NCBI GenBank assembly: GCA_029582155.1
Contig: CM055895.1
Span: 50,015,750-50,079,749 of the forward strand
Length of the DNA: 64,000 nucleotides
Reading direction: 5' to 3'
Source: Panopea generosa
Taxonomy: Eukaryota; Mollusca; Bivalvia; Adapedonta; Hiatellidae
In this document: piece after piece, positions 28,301 through 40,300 of the stretch
Layout: each line of letters begins with the position of its first letter
Numbering within the stretch: position 1 is the first letter of the stretch
Notes under the pieces: model-generated
The model's input: the letters and a program-made list of their open reading frames with translations, nothing else
Told to the model about the DNA's origin: nothing
Databases searched by the model: none
Program-made: the position numbers and the translations under genes

Positions 28301-31300
28301 GAGCCAAATCTTATTTCCTATGACTAGATACTTCAGAACTCAAATTGAATAATAATTTTGCCTAAAAAGATGAAAAAAAAAAGAATTCCCAATTTTTACC
28401 CTTTCTGGGCCCCCTGACCCTTTAAGACAGTGGTACCTAGTCAGTTTCACAAAACTGAACCCCCTACACCAAACAATGCTTCTGTGAAGATATAGGCAAA
28501 ATCATTTCCATTTAATAATAATAAAAAAAAATTATCATAATGACATGTGTCCCTTAATTGAACCCTCAAGACGGGGTCATTTTTAACCCTTAAGAAACCA
28601 TTTGAACAAATCTAACAAAACTATAGTTGGTTATCATTACTACATAAACATTTTGAAAATCTGCTGAGCCGTTCATGAGAAGCTTTTATTAGTTTTGGAC
28701 TATTTTTGGTAACGGCGACAATCATTAATCTCAAATCGAAAAAAAAATCTTCTGTATAGTCTCCTATACAACAAAAACATCCATGTGAAGTTTCAGTTTA
28801 ATTGGCCTTGTGGTTTCAGAAAAGATGGAGAAAAAAATAATTCTGTTTTCCCATAGTATTCCTATGTAAAATTTTAAGTCCCCTTACAGGGCCCCTATAA
28901 ATTTTAGCCCCTAAATTCTTATCTGCAATCAAACCCCTACACGTAGGGATAATTTATGCCAAATATGAACAAATCTGACAATCCGGTTCTTAAGAAAACG
29001 ATTTTTGTAATTCCCAATGATTACCCTTTTGGGGCCCCTCCTGACCCCTTAAGACAGTGGAACCCAGTCATTTTTACAAATCTAAACCACCTTCATCAAA
29101 CAATGCTTCTGTGAAGATATAGGCGAATTCATTTCCATTTGAAAAAAAAAAATTATTATAATGACATGTCCCCTAATTGAACCCTTTGGGCGGGGTCATT
29201 TTTTACCCTAGGGACACAATTTGAACAAATGTAACAAACTATAGTTGGTTATCATTACAACATAAACATTTTGAAAATATGTTGGGCTGTTCATGAGAAA
29301 AAGATCTTAAGTTTTGGACTATTTTTAGTAATGGCGGCCATCTTGAATTTGAGATCGAAAAAAAAAAAATCTTCTGTTAAGTCTCATATACAATAGAAAC
29401 ATCCATGTGAAGTTTCAGTTTACTTGGCCTTGTGGTTTTAGAGAAACTGCTGCTAACAGACGACAGATAATGCGCCATCGCATAAGCACTTCTGGCCTTT
29501 GGCCAGTAGAGCTAAAAATCCAACATGAGTGTTTTCTGATTCTGAAAGTTATTAATCCATTTACTATTTGCATAAAATAAAATACACTTTACTCCAAATC
29601 AAACCTTACATTTTAATTTCCGTAATATCTGTTTCATTGTATGTCCAATTATGTTGATGGTGAATTATCAACTGGGTATCCATTGCCACCATTTTATTGG
29701 GACTGTGTGTCTGTGCACACACGCATCGCACAAATATAGCAAAACTAACAATTCACCTGCTCTCGGCCTATCATGAATTGTACGATAAAATATTTTGCAC
29801 TCAACGCTCAAAAGCAATTGAGATGCTGTGCGCTGGCATGACAATGGAAGCTGCTGCTCGGCATTTCAATTGTAAATCTTAATTGATAACAGATACAACC
29901 GAATGAGTATAAACATATTTATCTTACATCGATTGTGGAGCAAGGGATATACAACTCCACATTAGTCACACTCGATGACCGCATCCTGGGCTTCTACCTT
30001 GTACTGCCACCCACTGATTAGCAGCTAGAAATGTTAACCTTTCGGTCCTGGCATAGTAATTGCTGATATGTTTCTTTTGCAGACGAGCAGTGTCATTACA
30101 CACAGTACATGTCAATTTAGAGCGTACTGAGTTCATGCCGGACGTCCCTATGTTGGAACCATTTTTTAAAATATCTGCTTGGTGTCAGTGACACTTTCGT
30201 ATGAATCAACGTCAGTAGGAAGCGATCAATCTATGCGCTAATGCCTGCAGTGGCCACTCACAATGTTGACCTTGAAAGTGGAGTAAATGGGTAGTCATTT
30301 TTGAGATCAAACAAGTCAAAACACTATAAATGCACCTTTGTTATGTTTTAACATTTTATTCAAATTGAAATGATCTTGTTATGTGTAAAACATCATTCAT
30401 TTGCCTTTATTAATCTCTGACATACAAGTGAAATAAAAAGTGTAAGATTTCCTTTGGAGTTGATTGCATATACATTTTAATATTACAAAACATGAGAGCA
30501 AACATAGTCAAAGATTTATTACCTCTTCTGTTTCTCCTTTCTTTTCTTTCTTTTTCCCTTTTTCTTCCTCTTCTTCCTTGGTTGGTTCCCCGGGAACCCT
30601 GTAATAGCCACACATGCCAACACCTCGGACCTAGAGAGAAAACAGTATTACGATATTATTAAAAAAGATTAATTTTATTGTCACCTATGCTTATTGGCAG
30701 GAGAATTAACCTATTCTAAAAGGATTAAGAAAAAAATCTCAGGTGAATTTCCAAGCCACATTATCAAACTATTGTAAGCGCTAGTTACAGTTTAGAATAT
30801 ATGTAACGGTTTTCATTAATGATTTTATGATCATTATCACTGACTAACGACATACATACTTAGTCTAAAACTATAATTATTGCTTACAGTAGTTTGGGAG
30901 TGAAAATCGGCCGTGTTTTTTTTTTTATCATTTCAGCATAATATTTATAATGCTTAATCAAAAACTGAAACAATTAAAGTGCAAGGTCAAATGTATATAA
31001 ATAAGATTAAATAAAGTTGCAATATCATGTTATTGTTTATTTGTAATAATAAATGCTACTAAAGATTTGTGATCTGCAGTAGGTAGAAAGATTATTTTAT
31101 TAACTATAGACAATATTAGGTTATCACAAAATTTGTATACGGTTCATTACGATAGTTATTTTTGCATGCAGTATTGGTCATTGAAAGGATATACACAAAG
31201 GGTCAATTCAAAGTTTTACTGCACCACGCTGTTTATTGTCACCTTTTTATCCAACTAGTTTCACTTGTAATTAGATTTTCTGCATGCTGGTTTGTTAGTT

Positions 31301-34300
31301 ATGTCATTTATCAGTGCATTTCAGTTCTGTAATACAGCTGACTAAAAGTTTTCTTTCTTACATAAAAACTATCTTTTTTGTAAATTTTACTGGTGTTGCC
31401 CCTTGTGGTAGCTCCCTGGTAACTTGAAACTGAAAGCACATACAATAATAGAGCAAATTACGTACAGATTCAATCCATCCATAGTATACACCTCTCTCCA
31501 GGGCTGACCTCAGCTTCTTGGGGTAGATGTCAACTCTCTGGGCAGGATACTTCTGTATTATACCTTTGCTGATTATACGGAACTGAAGTCCTTTATGCTG
31601 ACAAGTGGTTAAGCATTATATATCTACATGTATGTGTCTTCAAATATGGTAACAAATATTCACATCAACATACTAAATCTGGCAATTTTTTAGCTACCTA
31701 CATGTAAAATAGTGGGTCAGAGCACAGCAAACATTTTTTAAGAATGACCTTACTGCTGTTATTCTAAAATAATAAAATTACTACATTAACATTTCGCAAT
31801 TACAAACACATCACAGTACTGTTAATCTTAAACAATAATGTTACTACAATATTTGTAAATTTTGCTACTTAAAGACAAGGATACAGGATTGCCAGCATCA
31901 TTGATGACCTCTGTGATAATATCTCGTATCTTCAGCTGCAGTGTTTCTCCCTGAACTTTTGGTTTCTTTGCTTGAACTTTACGCTCCTTAACTAAACCCT
32001 TGTATGGGGAATTATCCTTGAAGCCAAAAAATTTCCCAAACTTGTCCCGCATATACTGAAAACAGAATAAAAAATATGAAATGCTAGCATCTACAATCAA
32101 TTTTTATAATTAAAGACCTCCATTTACCAAGACAAAAGCCTGTGATCAGTATCTATTTCTTATGAAATATCAAACTTTTGTTTTCAGGTGCACTTGACAA
32201 GTTCATTCAATGGTTGACTTTTGGATTGACTGTCTTCCTGGCCATGTTACAGAACAATAACAATGGAACACAAAGGTATTACAGGTAGTTATCCATGTAC
32301 ATATTGTCACAGATTAATATTTAAAAAAAAAACAAAAAACAATCAACTTCAATGTTCGAAGTTAGGCATTTGTTACCTTTTAATCCAAAGTGCTTACTTT
32401 TTCACAGCCATAACTGACCTGACTTTCGATCATGTATGCCATGGTACAAATCTTGATGATAGTGACGAGATATCAATTGATCATTTGTCTTACCTTGTTG
32501 AAGACGGGAATATCAGCAACCTGGTCACCCTGCATCTGACACACTTCGGAGTAGTACTCATACAGTGTTGGGAGGGGTATATGCACATCTTCCTTCTGCT
32601 CTAAGTTTATATCTAGCCTACAAGATGTAAGAAAAAAAACCAGTAAAGTCAAGCTTTTTTGGTGTTTTTTTTAAATAGGGCAATACCATTTTCGACACAT
32701 TTCAGGTTACATATGGCATGTCCAGTGTTATTGGTGGAGAAAGACCTCAGAATGAATCTGATTATAACCATTGTCTTTCCGCAAGTAAGTTTTTGGAGCA
32801 AGCATGACTCGAACCTACAACCTTAGTAGTGAAACGTAAGTGATCTCCCCACCACAGAGGACACTAACTATAGTAAAGTATTGAAAAGAATCAAGACAGT
32901 ATTTGTCAAAATCTTATCTCATTGTAAATGATGACCAGTGTATTTGAATTAATTATTTATAATCTTTATGAAAAGAAACAAAAAAAAAATATTTTTGTAA
33001 ATAATAATGACCATTAAAATTACTTCAGTAGAATTACTGCTTTAACTTTCATCAACAAAGACACTTGATATCAATAATTGTGCATACCAGTCAACAAGTT
33101 TCTGTTCTACAGCTGGAATAGTTCTCTTCCTTTTATCAAATAGGACCTGAACTTCAAGAAAGTTGAAAGGCTTAACTTCCTCTTTCTCCTCCTTTTCATC
33201 CTCTTCTTCCTCTTTTTCTTTTTCCTTCTCTTCTGCAGCTACATCCTCCAAATTCTTCTTGCTTTTTTCAGCGGCCTTCTCCTTCTCAGCTAAATATTCA
33301 GCAGTCACCTTCTTCAGCTTGATAGCAGGCATATTAATATGTCTGCTGAACTGAAAAAAAAAAAACAGAAAGATTGATGTAAAGAATTGTGTTTATCACA
33401 GTGTTTACTTTGGAAAAATTGAACAATTTTTCTGTCTTTCAATTGAACAGATAGATCACAACTGTCAAGATTGACCATCAAGGTAGAAGTACTCATAAAT
33501 CACAATTACATCCCTTTCCGGGTATTCCATACACTTAATTGATGTAAATAATTTCTGTCATTTTTTATATTACCACAGAGCCCCAGATTGGATGCGTTTC
33601 TGGCATTGCAAATATGACACATAAAAAATTGGCGGATATGCATAGTTTGTGTTTTATGGGTACTTTTAATTATCAAATTAAAAAAGTTATGGTTCTCTGA
33701 ACATAATTTAGTATCTCATAAAACAAATTTGATTGGTCAATATGTTTGCATGTAAGAAAAATAATGCAGCTCTGGCTTTCTTCTTGGAAATTGGGTTGGG
33801 CCCCAAGCCTTTGACAATAGAGTAAAACAGCGTGATCATGGAAAATTGCGAGTTATTTAAGGCTTTAGCAAACTGGTATCTGAATATTGGCCACAATTAT
33901 TAAACTGTATGTATGTCACTGATCTGCTATCAAAATGCAAACATGACAATATATTTTTTTATTAAAATGAAGTAAATAGTAACAAAAACAAATGGTTACG
34001 GCTGACTTCATTTCCCATTTTGCTGGGCTGTACAAATTTTTTTTAGTCACTTGTCCTGGTTAAAAAGCCACTTGTCCTGAACAAAAAGCAACTTCCAGGT
34101 TTTCATAAACATTTAAAAATGCGTACCAGTATAATCCATAATAAAGATGCTTATGCATTATTTTCAACCTGGACAATTTCAAACGGTAACTTTTTCTTCT
34201 TGCAACATATAGACAGTTTTAAATGTGTTTTAAATTCAATAAATACAATATCAATTACTTTTTTTTGTTTTATTTATTCATCATAAAAACTACTGTCTAA

Positions 34301-37300
34301 AAGTATAGCAACATAGCATCATGATATAGTTAAAAATCCAATTAATAAATATACTATGATATTCTGATATTTACATTATGTATCACACTTCTTTGCGAGT
34401 GTGTCCATTATTCTCTAAATAAATTAACACTATTATAGCTATTTACACTACACAGCTGAGCACATTTCTCTGGGACAGAAAGTTCTTCAAAAAATTTAAA
34501 ACTTTATAACTCACTTTCATGAAATTTTCAAAATTTAGTTGAACTTTGGTTATTGAAGTGTTTAATTTTACAGCTGAACATTTATTATGTTGTATTTAAT
34601 CTTTGTTCTTTATTGACTATCATTTCTGTTCTGTCACTTCTGTGGCAGTGTGGGAGCAGGAAATTATTTAAAACATTATTTTAAATATCTTTCTCTTCTT
34701 TTCTAGCTATTGCTGTTATAACATACAATAATGGCAATGTCAAGTCTACAAAGCTATTCAATCTATCCAAGAGAACTTGGCAATTTGATAAATAAATGCA
34801 TTCTATGACAGACTTGAAATATCTAGAAAGTGCAACTAGTCATCTTTATTTCAAATGTTAAAAAAACCCACATAATTGATCTTAATTGTTGTTTTCAATA
34901 CTATATTAAAATAATGCCAACGAAAATTATACGCTGAAACTACACAACCAAACAACCAAAAAGCAATAAGGTTATTACTATAATACTCCACCCACATTTT
35001 TCTTTATCGTAAATTCATTTTAAATATCAACTTTCATGTTTTCACAAAAGAAAATTTATATACATACAGTTCCAATTATTGTAAATCTACAAAATATTTA
35101 TAAAATTACCAGAACCTTACGCTGACATTATACAAAACGCGATCGATCGCGAATTATTTGCAAAAACAAAATCAGATTTTACAAATTGTCACCGTTTTGG
35201 CAAAGGGAGACAATTTTTTACTCTTCATAATGGAGAATTTGAGAGACACCCGCGAATTATGTTTTTTTTTTTTTTTAATCTTTGCTCAGGTAGGTGATAA
35301 GAAAACGTAGATATCCGACCAATCAGCAGTTATTAAAACTAGATTAATTTATAGTCAAAGCTATCAACCAATCACATTAGAGGAATAAAAATAGACAATT
35401 GAATATGCATGAGGTTTTCCAAAGTCGCACGATCGGGCATGTGGTGTGATGAACACTACGGGGGTTAATTGTTTATACTGATTAGTTATGGTCTATAAAC
35501 AACAGTTTGGCCTATGTCATATTGAATAGAGATATTTGCAGACTTGTGTATTGTGAAAACTAGCTTGTCTGATTTTTTAAGACAAGCCCGACGGGCAAGT
35601 AACTTTGAAAAAGTCCAGGACTAAATATTTGAAAAATGTCACTTGCCCAGGACTTAAATTTTTTAAAGGGTCACTTGTCCGTAGCCATTTTCCACTTGTC
35701 CGGGATGTCAGGCTATGGTATTTGTACAGCCCTGTTTTGGTTACCACAAATCGCATAATGGTGGATCTGATAGGTTCACTCAATATGTACAGTCATGGCA
35801 ATATACTGAAATTGGCAACTCCCGCTGATACAGGGCTCTCCCTTCGCCCAAGAGAAATGGGGTCAAGCCCTCCTGAGGGGTGAATTTTCATGATCTTTTC
35901 AAGGGAAAGGGATTCTTGGTTTAAAATATATTTATTAATTCAAACGTACAAGAGATTCTTTCTTGTAAAATTCTGAAGGTCACAAGATACAAATAATTAT
36001 AATAAATGTTAACAAAATTCTATATTCCAATAACTGTATATGTTTTAATATTACTGTGACCTAATTGCCACCAGTTATCGATGTAAAAAATAATTGAATT
36101 TTCAGTTAAATTGAGGGAAAAAAGCAACAGGCCCAAAGCAACTGTATATTCTATGGCAGGGGTAACGGGGACAAATTTCAGCACCTAAAACAGTAAACAA
36201 GGGCCTTGAGAGAACAGCATGATAAATGACAGGCCTAATTTCTGATCAGTGTTGATAAATATAAAAACAAATCTGAAAATTACTCTTGCACAGGACTCAA
36301 CTTTTGTAAATAATTACATGTCCGTTTGTCCGTCGAAACTTATCCGGGTGTCGGGCTAAAGCATTTGTAAAGCCCCGAATATCATCAAATATTAACTTAT
36401 ATCCGAAATAAATAGTTTCCGAAATATGTTGCACTGATAGATTTGTTTACGGAAAATTACGCCGCAATGGGATGCCATATTTCGATTGAAGAAAATATGC
36501 ATTCCAAATAAAAGTAAAGTAATATGATCATAAAATATATAACAGTGATCGCAGCGATGTTACAAAGACAATGCATATGAAGAAATACCTTAAAGTCTGC
36601 TAAAATATTACACAAAATTTGCACAAGGCCGCAATCAAAAATGGAATGGTAAAATATATTGACAAGAGAGTAATTATTACTATTGTCATCATCACAACTA
36701 TTCAAGAGCATCATCGTCATTGTCGTCATTATGAGCGCAAGACGAGAAGAACTGACGTACATAATACAATGTGGGAAGCATACATGATAAGTTTCTAGCG
36801 CATTTTACAATTTATAGTCTGGTACACAAAGTGTAATGATCACAGAGGAGTGGTACATACAGTGTAATAATCACACAGACTTCTGATACATATAGTGTAA
36901 CGATCATACATGAGTCTAATACATACAATGTAATGATCACAAAGGAGTCTGGTTCATACAGTGTAATAATCACACAGGAATCTGATACATACAGTGTAGT
37001 AATCACACTGGAGTCTGGTACATACAGTGTAACAATCACACAGGAGTCTGGTACATAGAGAGTAACACTCACACAGGAGTCTGGTACATACAGTGTAACA
37101 ATCACACAGGTGTCTGATACACACAATGTAACAATCACACAGAAGCCTGATACATACAGTGTAACAATCACACATGAACCTGATACATACAATGTAACAA
37201 TCACACAGGAGCCTGATACATACAGTGTAACGATCACACATGAACCTGATACATACAGTGTAATAATCACACAGGAGTCTGGTACATAGAGTGTAACACT

Positions 37301-40300
37301 CAGTGTGGTACATACAATGTAACACCCACACAGGAGTGTGGTACAATGAGTGTAACACTCACACAGGAGTGTGGTACATACAGTGTAACAATCACACAAG
37401 TGTCTGATACATACAATGTAACAATCACACAGGAGCCTGATACATACAGTGTAACAATCACACAGGAGTCTGGTACATACAGTGTAACAATCACACAGGT
37501 GTCTGATACATACAATGTAACAATCACACAGGAGCCTGATACATACAGTGTAACGATCACACATGAACCTGATCAGTGTAACAATCACACAGGTGTCTGA
37601 TACATACAATGTAACAATCACACAGGAGCCTGATACATACAGTGTAACGATCACACATGAACCTGATACATACAGTGTAACAATCACACAGGAGTCTGGT
37701 ACGTACAGTGTAACAATCACACAGGTGTCTGAAACATACAGTGTAACAATCACACAGGTGTCTGATACATACAGTGTAATGATCACACATGAACCTGATA
37801 CATACAGTGTAATAATCACACAGGATTATGGTACATAGAGTGTAACACTCACACAGGAGTGTTGTACATACAGTGTAACAATCACACAGGTGTCTGATAC
37901 ATACAATGTTACGATCACACAGGAGCCTGATACATACAGTGTAACGATCACACATGAACCTGATACATACAGTGTAATAATCACACAGGAATGTGGTACA
38001 TACAGTGTAACACTCACACAGGAGTCATGTATATACAGTGTAATAATCACACTGGAGTCTGATATATACAATGTAATAATCACACATGAGCCTGATACAT
38101 ACAGTGTAACAATCACACAGGTGTCTGATACATACATTGTAATAATCACACAGGATTATGGTACATACAGTGTAACAATTACACAGGAGTCTGGTACATA
38201 CTGTGTAACACTCACACAGGAGTCTGGTACATACAGTGTAACAATCACACTGGCGTCTGATACATACATTGTAACAATCACACAGGTGTCTGATATATAC
38301 AGTGTAACACTCACACAGGAGTCTGGTACATACAGCATAACAATCACACTGGCGTCTGATACATACATTGTAACAATCACACATGAACCTGGTACATACA
38401 GTGTAACACTCCCACAGGAGTCTGGTACATACAGCGTAACAATCACACTGGCGTCTGATATATACAGTGTAACAATCACACAGGTGTCTGATACATACAG
38501 TGTACGATCACACATGAACCTGATACATACAGTGTAATAATCACACAGGATTATAGTACATAGAGTGTAACACTCACACAGGAGTCTGGTACATACAGCG
38601 TAACAGTTACACATGAGTCTGGTACATACAGCATAACAATCACACAGGAGTCTGATACATACAGTGTTACGATCACACATGAACCTGATACATACAGTGT
38701 AACACTCACACAGGAGTCTGGTACATACAGTGTAACACTGACACAGGAGTCTGGTACATACAGCGTAACAATCACACTGGCGTCTGATATATACAATGTA
38801 ACAATCAAACAGGAGCCTGACACATACAGTGTAACAATCACACTTCAGCCTGATACATACAGTGTAATAATCACACATGAACCTGATACTTACAGTGTAA
38901 TAATCACACTGGAGTCTGATATATACAATGTAATAATCACACTGGAATCTGATATATACAATGTAATAATCACACAGAAATCTGATATATATAATGTAAT
39001 AATCACACTGGAGTCTGATATATACAATTTAATAATCACACTGGAGTCTGATATATACAATGTAACAATCACACAGGAGCCTGATACATACAGTGTAACA
39101 ATCGCACAGGTGTCTGATATATACAATGTAACAATCACACAGGAGCCTGATACATACAGTGTAACAATCACACAGGAGCCTGATACATACAGTGTAATAA
39201 TCACACAGGAGTCTGATATATACAATGTAATAATCACACATGAGCCTGATACATACAGTGTAATGATCACACATGAACCTGATACATACAGTGTAATAAT
39301 CACACAGGAGTGTGGTACATACAGTGTAACTATCACACAGGTGTCTGATATATACAGTGTAACATTCACACAGGAGTCTGGTACATACAGCATAACAATC
39401 ACACAGGTGTCTGATACATACAGTGTAACGATCACACATGAACCTGATACATACAGTGTAACACTCACACAGGAGTCTGGTACATACAGTGTAACACTTA
39501 CACAGGAGTCTGATACATACAGTGTAACAATCACACATGAGCCTGATACATAGTGTAATAATCACACATGAACCTGATACTTACAGTGTAATAATCACAC
39601 AGGAGTCTGATATATACAATTTAATAATCACACTGGAGTCTGATATATACAATGTAACAATCACACAGGAGCCTGATACATACAGTGTAACAATCACACA
39701 GGTGTCTGATATATACAATGTAACAATCACACAGCAGCCTGATACATACAGTGTAACAATCACACAGGAGCCTAATACATACAGTGTAATAATCACACAG
39801 GAGTCTGATATATACAATGTAATAATCACACATGAGCCTGATACATACAGTGTAACGATCACACATGAAACTGATACATACAGTGTAATAATCACACAGG
39901 AGTGTGGTACATACAGTGTAACAATCACACAGGTGTCTGGTACATACAGTGTAACACTCACACAGGTGTCTGGTATATACAGTGTAACACTCACACAGGA
40001 GCCTGATAGATACAGTGTAACAATCGCACAGGTGTCTGATATATACAGTGTAATAATCACACAGGAGTCCGATATATACAATGAAATAATCACACATGAG
40101 CCTGATACATACAGTGTAACGATCACACATGAGCCTGATCACACATGAACCTGATACTTACAGTGTAATAATCACACAGGAGTCTGATATATACAATTTA
40201 ATAGTCACACTGGAGTCTGATATATACAGTGTAACAATCACACAGGAGCCTGATACATACAGTGTAATAATCACACAGGAGCCTGATATATACAATGTAA

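Noticed and set aside
33163..33354. Plus-strand polyserine/phenylalanine frame
   Set aside because: Shadow of the Glu/Lys run in exon 2.
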